Of a DNA stretch of 64,000 nucleotides, positions 41,595 to 51,136 are shown piece after piece. The stretch spans positions 1 to 64,000 of the forward strand of contig NZ_QPKF01000002.1 in NCBI RefSeq assembly GCF_003339585.1. The letters run 5' to 3'. The first letter of the stretch is position 1. The number at the start of each line of letters is the position of its first letter. Below the pieces are notes generated by a model. The model was given only the letters and a program-made list of their open reading frames with translations. It ran no database searches and was not told where the DNA came from. This DNA comes from Exiguobacterium sp. RIT594. GTDB taxonomy: Bacteria; Bacillota; Bacilli; Exiguobacteriales; Exiguobacteriaceae. A program made the translations under genes and the position numbers.

Positions 41595-42992
41595 ATGATG
41601 AATAAAAATACGGCTCGTTTGGGAGAAGCACCCATCAACAAACTCCTGATCGGTCTGTCGCTCCCGGCGATGATCGGGATGCTTGTGACTGCTCTTTATA
41701 ATATTGTCGATACGATTTTTGTGGCGCAAGGAATCGGGACAGTTGCCGTCGCGGCTGTCGGCATAGCGTTCCCCGTTCAGCTCGTCTTGATGGCCATCTC
41801 GAACTCAATCGGAATCGGCGGTGCGGCTATTGCTTCTCAGCGGCTTGGTCAAAAAAATCTGGCAGGTGCCAGTCGTGCCTATGCCAATGTCCTGATGACC
41901 GTTTTCGTCGTCAGTATGCTTGCGATTATCACGGCGTTCATCTTCGTCGAACCGTTGTTACAGGTGTTTGGTGCCACACCGGAAATCATGCCGTACAGTA
42001 TTGATTTCCTCCGTGTCCTGTTACTCGGTTCCCCGTTCTTCATGTTGACGATGGCTTCGAGTGCCATGCTTCGGGCAGAAGGACGTGCCAGTTATCAGAT
42101 GCGTGTCATGCTGACGACAGTCGCCATCAACATCGTCTTGACGCCCCTATTTATTTTCGGACTCGACTGGGGCATTCAAGGGGCTGCACTTGGGACGGTC
42201 GTCGCGCAAATCGTCGGTTCCGTTCTGATTTTCAGATTTTTCTTTACCAAAGCGAAAAAAACAAGTCTTGTCCTTGACCGCGAAGCCTTTCGGTTTGATC
42301 CCAAACTGGTCGGTCGGATGGGACAGATCGGCTCATCGTCTTTCATCATGCAAGTGTCACAGTCCATCTTATTCATCACCGTCAACCATATGCTCGTCCG
42401 CTACGGCGGTACGACGGAACTCGCGACTTTTGCCGTCATCAATAAGTTCATGGCACTTGTCGGAATGCCAATCATGGGAATCGTCCAAGGGATGCAGCCG
42501 ATTGTCGGCTACAACTTCGGATCGAAACAGTTTGATCGGATGTCACAAGCAATCAAGCTGGCCATTCGCTACGGGTTGAGCCTGTCGATCACGCTTTGGC
42601 TGTTAATCCAGCTGTTCCCCCGTTTTTGGGTCGGAATGTTTACGGAAGATGCGACATTACTCAATGAAGGTTCGACCGCGATGCGGATTTTATTCGCAAT
42701 TTCATTCGTTTACGGGATTCAGATGATCATCAACGGAATGTATCAGTCACTTGCCAAGGCGCGGATTGCCTTGTTCCTGTCGCTCTCGCGGCAGACCTTA
42801 TATACGATTCCACTCGTCCTGATTTTACCTATCTTTTTTGGAGTACAAGGGGTTTGGTTCGCCTTCCCGATTGCTGATTTAATGGCCGTTTTGACGGCTG
42901 TCGTTTTTGCCTACCGTGACCGGATCATGCTCTTTAAGCCCGATGAGTATACGGAACCTGAAGCCCAAGAAAAAGCGGTACAAGCTAAATAA
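41595..42992 (+). CDS. MATE-family efflux transporter
   Basis: A 465-residue protein with twelve predicted membrane segments and two MatE halves ('GLSLPAMIGMLVTALYNIVDTIFVAQGIG'; 'MPIMGIVQGMQPIVGYNFG'). Related to staphylococcal MepA and expels cationic drugs or metabolites with Na+ or H+. AAAGGAGG precedes two ATGs at 41595 and 41598; the longer frame from 41520 overlaps the promoter and is rejected. Confidence 0.93.
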   Translation: MMNKNTARLGEAPINKLLIGLSLPAMIGMLVTALYNIVDTIFVAQGIGTVAVAAVGIAFPVQLVLMAISNSIGIGGAAIASQRLGQKNLAGASRAYANVLMTVFVVSMLAIITAFIFVEPLLQVFGATPEIMPYSIDFLRVLLLGSPFFMLTMASSAMLRAEGRASYQMRVMLTTVAINIVLTPLFIFGLDWGIQGAALGTVVAQIVGSVLIFRFFFTKAKKTSLVLDREAFRFDPKLVGRMGQIGSSSFIMQVSQSILFITVNHMLVRYGGTTELATFAVINKFMALVGMPIMGIVQGMQPIVGYNFGSKQFDRMSQAIKLAIRYGLSLSITLWLLIQLFPRFWVGMFTEDATLLNEGSTAMRILFAISFVYGIQMIINGMYQSLAKARIALFLSLSRQTLYTIPLVLILPIFFGVQGVWFAFPIADLMAVLTAVVFAYRDRIMLFKPDEYTEPEAQEKAVQAK

Positions 42993-42994
42993 CC

Positions 42995-43034
42995 AAAAAG
43001 TAGTCCGTCCTGTCTAAAGACAGACGGACTTTTT
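42995..43034 (+). terminator. Terminator of the MATE gene
   Basis: AAAAAGTaGTCCGTCctGTCT - AA - AGACaGACGGACTTTTT with small bulges. Confidence 0.8.
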
Positions 43035-43103
43035 GATTAAACGAAAAGACGAACATGCATTCTGAATCAAAATACGGTATGCTGTTTGAAAAGGAGAGAT
43101 GAT

Positions 43104-43676
43104 ATGGAACGTTATACACTGGCGATTGATTTTGAGACAGCAAACCGGAACAGCCGCAGCATCTGCGCCTTTGGCTGGTCTGTTTTATCCGATGGGAAAG
43201 TCCTCACAAGCAAGCAGGTCTTAATTAATCCGGAAGAAGACTTTGATGCCGGTAATATCCGTGTCCACGGCATTCGCCCGAGTGACGTCTGGGATGCACC
43301 GGCCTTACCGGAAGCAATGGCGGCACACGGCTTGTTTGAATTAATTGAACAGGCCGAGCTCGTCGTTGCCCATAATGCAGCTTTCGATATGGGTGCGCTC
43401 CAAAAAGCGGTTCAAAAATATGACTTATATCAAATGCCGACATTTCAGTATGGCTGTACAGTCAAATTGTCACGGAAGCTGTATCCGTGGTTGCCGAACC
43501 ATAAGCTAAATACGATGGCGGAGTTTTTAGGTGTATCTTTTAAGCATCACGATGCGAAGGAAGATGCCTATATCTGTGCATTATTACTTCAGGATATGTT
43601 CGACCGGACGAACATGGATCATCCCGTTGAACTGCATCATTTTTGTGGTGTCCGGATGGGTGAAGTCGCTTACTGA
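43104..43676 (+). CDS. DnaQ-like 3'-5' exonuclease
   Basis: A 190-residue DEDDh nuclease: D9 and E11 in 'LAIDFETA', 'VVAHNAAFDMGAL', and the catalytic His/Asp in 'KHHDAKEDAY'. Such stand-alone epsilon-like proteins work in repair or RNA/DNA end trimming. ATG at 43104 follows AAAGGAGAG; the earlier in-frame start is inside that site. Confidence 0.88.
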   Translation: MERYTLAIDFETANRNSRSICAFGWSVLSDGKVLTSKQVLINPEEDFDAGNIRVHGIRPSDVWDAPALPEAMAAHGLFELIEQAELVVAHNAAFDMGALQKAVQKYDLYQMPTFQYGCTVKLSRKLYPWLPNHKLNTMAEFLGVSFKHHDAKEDAYICALLLQDMFDRTNMDHPVELHHFCGVRMGEVAY

Positions 43677-43680
43677 CACT

Positions 43681-43719
43681 AAAAAAGGAGCAACTCAGAA
43701 TTCTGAGCTGCTCCTTTTC
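43681..43719. terminator. Bidirectional terminator
   Basis: AAAAGGAGCAaCTCAGAA / TTCTGAGcTGCTCCTTTT between convergent genes, with A and T runs on each side. Confidence 0.88.
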
Positions 43720-43726
43720 GTATTTC

Positions 43727-44842
43727 TTATTTTGTTGTTTGTTTGATTGGGAACCAGCCTGGACGGCTCGTGATTCCTTGCCATAGTGCATCCGGCACGA
43801 CGAGTTCCGACTGTGCCGACGGATCGAGTTCTGTCCGAATCGATTCCGTTTCGCCAGCTTCTACTTTTTCGACCCATTTTGGTTCCATGATTAACTCACG
43901 GCCAAGAGCGACGAGTGGCACGACTTCAAGTGAACGCTCGACTTCTTCCGGTGTATGGAGTGAACCGACACCGATGACCGGAACGTGTTGACCGACACGT
44001 TCTTGTACGAGACTGATTGGCGAACGCGTTTCGTTTTGATCACGAATCGATCCTGCAAAGAAGTCCATGACGGAAACGTGCAGGTAGTCGAGATCTTTTT
44101 TCCCAAGTGCATCAACGAGTTGCATCGTATCGTCGAGTGTAATTCCCGGATTTTCAACTTCTTCCGGTGAGAAACGATAACCGACGATGAACGAAGGATC
44201 TTGTTTTGCAACGGCTTCGACCGCATCGACGACGGCTAGTGGGAACGCAAGACGTTTTTCAAGACTTCCGCCCCATTTGTCCTCACGACGGTTCGAATGT
44301 GGAGAAACGAATTGTTGAATTAAGTACGTGTTCGCACCATGAATCTCCACTCCGTCAAATCCGGCTTCCATCGCACGGCGTGTCGCTTGACCGAACGCTT
44401 CGATGATCGCGTCGACTTCTGCTGCTTCCAGTGCACGTGGTGTCATTGCGCCTTCACGTTCTGGTGCTACTGCACTTGCGCTGACTGTTTGTCCGCCGAC
44501 GAGTTCCGGTGGTGCCATACGACCCGCGTGGAAAATTTGCAGAATCGCTTTTGCGCCTTGATCTTGGATTGTTGTAGCGAGACGTTTCAGGCTCGGAATC
44601 AATTCATCGCGCTCTGCGCCAAACTCGTTCGGGAATCCTTGACCGTCTGCTGTGACGTTGGCACATGCTGTAATGACTGCACCGACTCCACCTGAACGTG
44701 CTGCGTAGTATGCAAGCTCCGCTTCTGAAACTTCACCGTTTTCTTCCGCCGCGTAGTTCGTCATCGGCGCCATCATAATCCGGTTTTTAAGGGTCACTCC
44801 GTTTGGAAGTGTAAACGTATCAAACATCTTTTCATTAGCCAT
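43727..44842 (-). CDS. Old Yellow Enzyme family NADH:flavin oxidoreductase
   Basis: A 371-residue FMN TIM-barrel ene-reductase. 'NRIMMAPMTNYAAEENG', the 'HAGR' string and 'GVEIHGANTYLIQQFVSPHSNRREDKWGGS' are typical of the NADH-dependent flavin oxidoreductase group. Acts on electrophilic alkenes or oxidised compounds; substrate unknown. GAGGAGG precedes the ATG by nine bases. On the same strand as the MMPL gene 104 bases upstream. Confidence 0.92.
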   Translation of the reverse strand: MANEKMFDTFTLPNGVTLKNRIMMAPMTNYAAEENGEVSEAELAYYAARSGGVGAVITACANVTADGQGFPNEFGAERDELIPSLKRLATTIQDQGAKAILQIFHAGRMAPPELVGGQTVSASAVAPEREGAMTPRALEAAEVDAIIEAFGQATRRAMEAGFDGVEIHGANTYLIQQFVSPHSNRREDKWGGSLEKRLAFPLAVVDAVEAVAKQDPSFIVGYRFSPEEVENPGITLDDTMQLVDALGKKDLDYLHVSVMDFFAGSIRDQNETRSPISLVQERVGQHVPVIGVGSLHTPEEVERSLEVVPLVALGRELIMEPKWVEKVEAGETESIRTELDPSAQSELVVPDALWQGITSRPGWFPIKQTTK

Positions 44843-44945
44843 TGAAGCATATCCTCCTCTGAAATCTTAACTTGAATATCGTCAGTATACGCCCGCCCTG
44901 CTTTAAATGACTAATGATGTGCTTCACTGATGTTCTGAACGATGA

Positions 44946-47051
44946 TCAGATCCGGTATTTTCGTTTTCGCCGTCCGCCCGGCCACCACCAGTTCCAGTGT
45001 CCGAACAGCTTCATCAGTGCCGGAACAAGGAACATCCGGACGATCGTCGCATCAATGAAAATCGCCAAAGCAATTCCGACACCAAGCTGTTTAATCGGAC
45101 TGACGCCGGTAAACGCAAAGGCACCGGTGACGACAATCATGATCAAGGCGGCGGAGGTGATGATTTTACTCGTCTTCGCCAGTCCCATTTCCGTTGCGAG
45201 GTCATTATCCCCGGTCTCATCGTAGTATTCTTCCATTCGTGAGACGAGGAATACTTCGTAGTCCATCGATAATCCGAAAACAAGCGAGAAGATGAACACA
45301 GGGGTTAAGATACCGATTGTTTCGGCCGGGAACACCCAGCCCGATTCAAATAAAATGACGAGCAGACCAAATGTTGCTCCGAGGCTGAGCAAATTCATCA
45401 AGATGGCTTTGATCGGAATCAAAATCGACTGGAACGCAAACAACAGGATGATGAATGTCGCAAGTAAGACAAGACCTAACGCGAGCGGCATCTTCGAATA
45501 GATTTCATCATAGATTTCCTGATTAAAGGCCGCCGGTCCTCCGACCTGATATCCTTGGTCCCGCACGTCGCGGACCCACTTTTGCGAACTCTTGTCTCCC
45601 GGATCTCCCGTCAGCTTAACATTGATCCTAGCAATGCCTTGATCAAATGCAATCAAAGGCGCCAACTGTTCTTTTCCCTGTTCGCTCGCAGCAAGCTGGG
45701 TCACAGTCTGTCCATTCGCTTCCGCCAGCGCCGTCGCTGAAATGACACTGCTTACTCCGGCATCTGCTTCGAGTCGTGTCGTCAACGCTTCCAGTTTTTC
45801 GACACCTTGTTCCGTTTGAAAATCAGCTTTCAGCAAGACAACGGCATCGGTCCCATCGTCGCCAAAGGTTTTTTCCCACGCTTCAAATGCGAGGCGTGAT
45901 TCATAATCTTCCGGTAACGCGCTTGCTTGCGGAATGTTCAGTTCCAAGTCGCGCAACGGAATTAAACACGGCAACAGCAGAAGGAGCGAAAAAAGGGTAA
46001 TGGCAACCGGACGTTTCATGACGAACCGGGCGAGCTTACGCCACCGGACTTCCCCCTGCTCCGAGTCCGCTTTGAAAATCCGCCCTTTTTCCAGACTGCC
46101 ACCGAGTAGTGCGAGCAGGGCCGGAAGTAAGGTCACGGCGCTGATGACGGCACCCAGTACCGAAACCAGCGTCCCGATCGCCACTGCTTGAAACACGTCG
46201 ACATCAATGACGAGCAAACCCGCCAACCCGACGAACACACAAATCCCGGAAAATAAAATCGATCGTCCGGCTGTCGCGACCGAGACTTCCGCTGCTGCCC
46301 TAATCGACCGTCCGGCTGTCCGTTCTTCCCGGAACCGGTTGACGTAAAGCAGAGAAAAATCGATTCCGAGGGCGAGAGAAATCATCGCTACGGCATTTAA
46401 GACAAAGATGGATAATTCCTGTTGTCCGGCGATGAAATACAACGTTCCGGCTCCGAAGATGAACGTGACGAGTCCCATGATGAGCGGCAAGACGGCAGCA
46501 AGCGGCGTCCCGAAAACAAGAAATAAGACAAGTAACGCTGCCGGTACGCCAATCAATTCTGCCCGGACCAAATCATTTTTCGATGCGGTATTCAAATCGT
46601 CAACGATCAACGGCTCTCCTGTCAGCCGAATCGTATTGCCGTTTTGCGGATCCAGTTTTTCCTGCACCGCCTTCACCCAGGAGGGATCAATGTCCGGTAT
46701 CCCGATCGAGACGTAACCTTTCCCGTTTTTTAATGCTTCCGGATTTTCCTGTGGACCGACGACCTGTCCGACGCCTTGAATCTTCCGAAATTCTTTAACA
46801 TGGCGCTCCATTTCCTGTCGGATGCTTTCTTTTTCCCCTTCAAACAATACGATGATTTGGTGTGGATCCTGCTTAAATTCCTTTTCTAACGTGCGTTCGA
46901 CTTGTTGAAATTCCCCGTCCCGTGTAAAGCCGTTTCCCTTCAGCTGATCCGGAAGTTGCACCGCAAAATAACCAAGAATCAGCAACAGCACCACCCAGGT
47001 AACGCTGATGCCTTTTCGAAAACGGACTACGTATTGACCAAAACGTTCCAT
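44946..47051 (-). CDS. MMPL-family RND transporter
   Basis: A 701-residue protein of the Gram-positive MMPL/YdfJ kind: two halves each with one membrane segment, a large extracytoplasmic porter domain and five further segments. 'ISLALGIDFSLLYVNRFREE' and 'FGLSMDYEVFLVSRMEEYY' are the paired TM4-type signatures with the acidic proton-relay residues. Exports lipids or drugs. GGGAGATG precedes the ATG. Confidence 0.9.
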   Translation of the reverse strand: MERFGQYVVRFRKGISVTWVVLLLILGYFAVQLPDQLKGNGFTRDGEFQQVERTLEKEFKQDPHQIIVLFEGEKESIRQEMERHVKEFRKIQGVGQVVGPQENPEALKNGKGYVSIGIPDIDPSWVKAVQEKLDPQNGNTIRLTGEPLIVDDLNTASKNDLVRAELIGVPAALLVLFLVFGTPLAAVLPLIMGLVTFIFGAGTLYFIAGQQELSIFVLNAVAMISLALGIDFSLLYVNRFREERTAGRSIRAAAEVSVATAGRSILFSGICVFVGLAGLLVIDVDVFQAVAIGTLVSVLGAVISAVTLLPALLALLGGSLEKGRIFKADSEQGEVRWRKLARFVMKRPVAITLFSLLLLLPCLIPLRDLELNIPQASALPEDYESRLAFEAWEKTFGDDGTDAVVLLKADFQTEQGVEKLEALTTRLEADAGVSSVISATALAEANGQTVTQLAASEQGKEQLAPLIAFDQGIARINVKLTGDPGDKSSQKWVRDVRDQGYQVGGPAAFNQEIYDEIYSKMPLALGLVLLATFIILLFAFQSILIPIKAILMNLLSLGATFGLLVILFESGWVFPAETIGILTPVFIFSLVFGLSMDYEVFLVSRMEEYYDETGDNDLATEMGLAKTSKIITSAALIMIVVTGAFAFTGVSPIKQLGVGIALAIFIDATIVRMFLVPALMKLFGHWNWWWPGGRRKRKYRI

Positions 47052-47077
47052 CTGTCATCTCCCTCTCTGTATACAAG

Positions 47078-47115
47078 AAACACATCCTTCGCCTGCTACG
47101 ACAAAGGATGTGTTT
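47078..47115 (-). terminator. Hairpin between the hypothetical gene and MMPL
   Basis: AAACACATCCTT - 14 nt loop - AAGGATGTGTTT, overlapping the stop codon of the preceding minus-strand gene. Only a weak T-run follows, so it may terminate partly. Confidence 0.55.
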
Positions 47116-47908
47116 ACGTCTTTTGAAAAATCTGGAGCCACGTATTTCCGAAATTCGCCGACGTCGAGACGATGGCCAGACGTTGCGCCGATTCATCCAG
47201 TAAAACCGTCTTTAACAGGATCGATGACTGGCACCCATCAAATTTAAATTTCAGTTGCTCTTTTTCGTACAGATAAAATCGATTGGCATCCGTGACAGAA
47301 AACAGATGTTGCCGGCTGTCGACCAACAAATAATCGTCATACTCGGAAAACGGAATCAACTGTTCCTGTTCCGTAAACGCATCCCAAATGACATAACGTG
47401 ATTGATTCACATCATAGGAAATCATTGTTCCCGGTGCGAGCAGACGTTCGAACGCATACTGCGGATGATACCCCCGTTCAATCAAACGTCCTAATAGAGG
47501 AGCTTCGTCATAATCTGAAAAAGTTCCTTCCTGTTTTTCAAAACAATAACGCACGACATCGGTCTCAGCCGAGTACATAAAAATCTGATTGTCTCGCCAT
47601 TCATACAGATTACTGAACCAGGCATCAGCAAAGAGGATGGGGCGATTCATATATTGGAGACGTCCGTCTCTTAAATCGAGTAAACCAAACAATGAAGTTT
47701 CTTCAAAAACGATGAACACACGGTATCCGTCCGGCTCAAAGAACCACGTGAACGGAACATACGCACATGCTGTCTCCCACCGTATTCTCAAATCCAAATC
47801 ACATTTTGTAAATCCGCCTTGATCCCGGTATAAAATCAGATCATCGCCAAATCGGTCAAAAAGTGAAACAGATTCATGGAACAACAGCTCAGCGGCTGGT
47901 TTATACAT
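47114..47908 (-). CDS. Hypothetical protein, beta-propeller-like
   Basis: A 264-residue soluble protein rich in aromatic residues, with repeated strands such as 'GFTKCDLDLRIRWETA', 'FGLLDLRDGRLQYM' and 'LIPFSEYDDYLLVDSRQHLFSVT'. The spacing looks like blades of a propeller, but I cannot assign a family. The start is 47908 (ATG, eight bases after AGGAAG); 47914 is possible. No signal peptide. Confidence 0.55.
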   Translation of the reverse strand: MYKPAAELLFHESVSLFDRFGDDLILYRDQGGFTKCDLDLRIRWETACAYVPFTWFFEPDGYRVFIVFEETSLFGLLDLRDGRLQYMNRPILFADAWFSNLYEWRDNQIFMYSAETDVVRYCFEKQEGTFSDYDEAPLLGRLIERGYHPQYAFERLLAPGTMISYDVNQSRYVIWDAFTEQEQLIPFSEYDDYLLVDSRQHLFSVTDANRFYLYEKEQLKFKFDGCQSSILLKTVLLDESAQRLAIVSTSANFGNTWLQIFQKT

Positions 47909-48023
47909 ACGCATCACTTCCTACTCCCTACGGTATCAACCTTCTTCATTTCTAGCTACTGTCGATGCGCTCGAAGAGCATGTCCTGTATACTTAAAGGA
48001 AACAAAAAGGAGGTACACATACT

Positions 48024-48200
48024 ATGAAACCCCTACAACTGTCTGCTGATACAGCTGTTGAACTTTCGAAACGTCTCAATGTGCCGCTCGAACAGTTAAT
48101 GCACATGCCACGGCATATTTTGATACAAAAACTGGTCGAATTAGAAACGGAACAATCCGACTCTTCTTCTGCGGATGATACATCTTCAGAAGATAAATGA
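48024..48200 (+). CDS. YycC-like small protein
   Basis: A 58-residue protein (MKPLQLSADTAVELSKRLNV...) with a strong AAGGAGGT site 10 nt before the ATG. The string 'VPLEQLMHMPRHILIQKL' resembles B. subtilis YycC, a small conserved protein of unknown role; the tail is Ser/Asp/Glu-rich. A terminator follows eight bases after the stop, supporting a real single gene. Confidence 0.75.
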   Translation: MKPLQLSADTAVELSKRLNVPLEQLMHMPRHILIQKLVELETEQSDSSSADDTSSEDK

Positions 48201-48207
48201 TGCAAAC

Positions 48208-48248
48208 ATGCCCTTCTTTCGTGCGCTGGCCGCATAAAAGAAGGGCAT
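48208..48248. terminator. Terminator between convergent small genes
   Basis: ATGCCCTTCTTT...AAAGAAGGGCAT with an inner TGCG/CGCA stem, between the YycC-like gene and the metalloprotease gene. Confidence 0.8.
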
Positions 48249-48262
48249 TATTCTTTGTACAA

Positions 48263-48745
48263 TCAAGCTTGTGGATTATATTCGGACTTTCCATAACGGA
48301 ATACATTAACAATCGCTTTTCCGTCACTCGGATAACCGTTCGGATGATCAATCGGAAATAACGAGAAGAAAATGAAATAGAACGAGAAATAGGCGAATTG
48401 ATACGTAAAAATCGAAGCCTCAAAGACGCCCGCATAAATCAAGCCGTTTACAATCAGAATGCTCGCCAGATTAAAGATGGCTCCACCGGCGTAGACGGTA
48501 ATGTTCGTAAATTTATTTTCATGACGAAGTGCCTCATACTGACACCAGCCGTCCCAGAAATAGATACGGTTCAAGCGGATGGGACCAACACGTAACAACG
48601 ATTTCCCCGATCCGATATTGATTTCCATGTTACCGCCAAACAGACGTGCGAAAAAGTAATGCCCCATCTCATGAATTAACGTGACGATTGGTAAGAGTAA
48701 AAAAAACGAAAAGAAAAATTTCCAGATATCATTGAAGCCGAACAT
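48263..48745 (-). CDS. Small M50-type membrane metalloprotease
   Basis: A 160-residue membrane protein with four hydrophobic segments and the zinc motif H25-E26-x-x-H29 (LIHEMGHYFFA). A later 'NGYPSDGKA' could supply the third metal ligand, as the LDG motif does in site-2 proteases. The ATG at 48745 is used because the one at 48754 is in the AAAGGATG site. Substrate unknown. Confidence 0.75.
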   Translation of the reverse strand: MFGFNDIWKFFFSFFLLLPIVTLIHEMGHYFFARLFGGNMEINIGSGKSLLRVGPIRLNRIYFWDGWCQYEALRHENKFTNITVYAGGAIFNLASILIVNGLIYAGVFEASIFTYQFAYFSFYFIFFSLFPIDHPNGYPSDGKAIVNVFRYGKSEYNPQA

Positions 48746-48893
48746 AAAATACATCCTTTCAAAAAAACCAGCACTCTAAATACTACTTATAGTATGTTCC
48801 CGGAAGCCCTGAATTAAAACAGCAAACATGAAAAATCATTAAGTCATTATGATGACACCGCAACATGACTGTTACGTTGCGGGATGCGGCTCT

Positions 48894-48934
48894 AAAAAAA
48901 AAGAATCGGAGCCCACATCAGTGAACTCCGATTC
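48894..48934 (-). terminator. Terminator of the pullulanase gene
   Basis: On the minus strand GAATCGGAG-tt-CAC - TGAT - GTGgGCTCCGATTC followed by eight T. Confidence 0.82.
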
Positions 48935-48962
48935 GTCTAATTGCCTCGTTGCTTAAGACTCG

Positions 48963-50975
48963 TCATTTATTATGTTTACGCCGTTTGTTCGCTGCATACA
49001 ATAAACCAAGAATCGTCAGTGCAGCGCCGCCTGCCACTGCATATTTTTTATAGTCTGCTTTCCGTTCGGCAACGACTGTCGTCGACAAAGCCTTCACGAC
49101 AAGCTGTTTTTCTTCATGCAGACGGGGCGCGTGAATTTTTACAACCCCTTCTTCGACGAGAATTTCGAACTCGCCGCCCGGTAACTCGATTGTCACATCG
49201 TGTTCCGTCGCATTGTGATACACCCGCTGACGTTCAACATATCCTTCATATGTCCGCTTCAATTCATAGGCGATGATGCCTTCTCCTTCTTCGAGGAAGC
49301 GGAGATGTTTGCGGATCATGGCGGTATTTTCGAGACGGAACATCGGATACTGACGCCGCAGCGCAATCAATCCTTTGACATACTCGACGCCGAACCGGAA
49401 CTCTTCTGCCCGTTCATAATCGAGTTGATTGACAACTTCTCCGGAGTTGAAGCTGTCCCGAATGCCGTTTTTTGTCCGGAAAAACTCCTGTCCCGCATGT
49501 AAAAACGGAATGCCTTGTCCGGTTAAGATAATGGCATTCGCAAGCATTTGTCGTTTCCGACGGACTTCATCCGTATCTTCCGGCCGTGATACGGACAATT
49601 TGTCCCAAATCGTTAAATCATCATGGGCTTCGGCGTAAGAAACGACTTGATTCGGTTCATCCGCAAAGCCTTGTGAAGAAACATTTCCGGCGATTCCCCG
49701 TTTGACTTCGTTTGTCCGCTCGAAAGCCCCGCTGATGAATCCGCGGTCAGCCGGTGTCTGAACGTCACCTTTGACACCATCACGTAATCCGTTGTTAAAA
49801 TGAGCGATTCCCGGCATCTGCGGAGCATTAAAGTAATTGGCTTTTTGATCGGCTGCGAGTGGTGTGTCAAGATCCCATCCTTCCCCGATAATCAAGATCG
49901 ACGGATCAATCCGGTCGAGTGCATGACGGACTTGATTCATCGTTTCGATATCATGCAAGCCCATCAAGTCGAACCGGAATCCGTCCAGATGATACTCTTT
50001 TGCCCAGTACGTTACACAATCGAGAATGAACTTACGCATCATGAAACGTTCTGATGCTGTGTCGTTTCCACAAAAGCTTCCATTCGAAAGTGTTCCGTCT
50101 GCTGCCTGACGGAAAAAATAACCCGGAACGAATTGTCCAAGTGGTGCCGTTTCCGCATCATAGACGTGATTAAAGACTACATCCATCACAACACGAATAC
50201 CTCGGTCATGCAAGGCTTGAATCAACGCTTTTAATTCCCGGATCCGTGCTGCCGGATCATCCGGATTCGACGAATAGGATCCTTCCGGTGCAAAATAATT
50301 GACGGGATCGTATCCCCAGTTGTAGTTATCCGGATCGTTCGGCGCTGCCTCATTCACTGAACCGAAATCATAAATCGGAAGTATTTGGACATGCGTCACA
50401 CCTAAATCCGTCAGGTAATCAAGACCTGTCAATCCGCCTGATGGTGTCCGTGTCCCTGCTTCCGTCAATCCGCGGAATGTGCCCCGCTCGATAACCCCAC
50501 TCGCCGAATGGCTCGTCGCGTCCCGAACGTGTAATTCATAGATGACGGCATCTTGTGACGAATGGAAGAGAGGGCGTTCTTCAATCCAACGCTCGGGTTG
50601 GATTGTGGACGGATCGATTAATGCTCCCCGTTTACCGTTTGTCCCGACTGCTTTCGCATACGGATCGACCGCTTCGACTTTCTGTCCGTTGATGCTGGCT
50701 TGAAACGTATAAAAGTAACCTTCATACACAGCACGATCGAGTTCGACGACGAATGTCCCCTGCTGATCCGCCGCCAATTCAAGTTCTTCAACTTTTCTTG
50801 CCCGCAATGTCCGGTACAAACGAATCACGACACGTTCAGCCGTCGGGGCCCATAAACGGACCCGTATCGTTTTTTCATCAAATGTCGCTCCTAAATCCGA
50901 TCCTTTATAGGCATACCGCTCATCCAGCTCTTCTGGTGTGAGCGTCAACATATCTGCTGTTTGCTTCAAAGCCAT
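48963..50975 (-). CDS. Type I pullulanase with C-terminal membrane tail
   Basis: A 670-residue debranching enzyme. CBM48-type domain near 30-120, the pullulanase string 'YNWGYDP', and GH13 catalytic residues in 'DGFRFDLMG' (Asp), 'IGEGWD' (Glu) and 'AEAHDD' (Asp). It cleaves alpha-1,6 bonds in pullulan and branched dextrins. There is no signal peptide, yet the last 26 residues form a membrane segment and a basic tail ('YAVAGGAALTILGLLYAANKRRKHNK' region), so the enzyme may sit on the inner face of the membrane. B. subtilis AmyX lacks such a tail as far as I recall. Confidence 0.92.
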   Translation of the reverse strand: MALKQTADMLTLTPEELDERYAYKGSDLGATFDEKTIRVRLWAPTAERVVIRLYRTLRARKVEELELAADQQGTFVVELDRAVYEGYFYTFQASINGQKVEAVDPYAKAVGTNGKRGALIDPSTIQPERWIEERPLFHSSQDAVIYELHVRDATSHSASGVIERGTFRGLTEAGTRTPSGGLTGLDYLTDLGVTHVQILPIYDFGSVNEAAPNDPDNYNWGYDPVNYFAPEGSYSSNPDDPAARIRELKALIQALHDRGIRVVMDVVFNHVYDAETAPLGQFVPGYFFRQAADGTLSNGSFCGNDTASERFMMRKFILDCVTYWAKEYHLDGFRFDLMGLHDIETMNQVRHALDRIDPSILIIGEGWDLDTPLAADQKANYFNAPQMPGIAHFNNGLRDGVKGDVQTPADRGFISGAFERTNEVKRGIAGNVSSQGFADEPNQVVSYAEAHDDLTIWDKLSVSRPEDTDEVRRKRQMLANAIILTGQGIPFLHAGQEFFRTKNGIRDSFNSGEVVNQLDYERAEEFRFGVEYVKGLIALRRQYPMFRLENTAMIRKHLRFLEEGEGIIAYELKRTYEGYVERQRVYHNATEHDVTIELPGGEFEILVEEGVVKIHAPRLHEEKQLVVKALSTTVVAERKADYKKYAVAGGAALTILGLLYAANKRRKHNK

Positions 50976-51136
50976 GCACCCCTTTCATTTCATGGTTTTC
51001 ATTATAACAAAATTTCATCCAGATGAACGATTCGACTGTTTCTCTTCCATTTTCTTTTGGCGAAACTTCGGCACGAAGTCAAAGCATCTGCGGACAAATA
51101 TGTTAAAATGGTTGTGGAACGAAAGGGGAGATTCTT

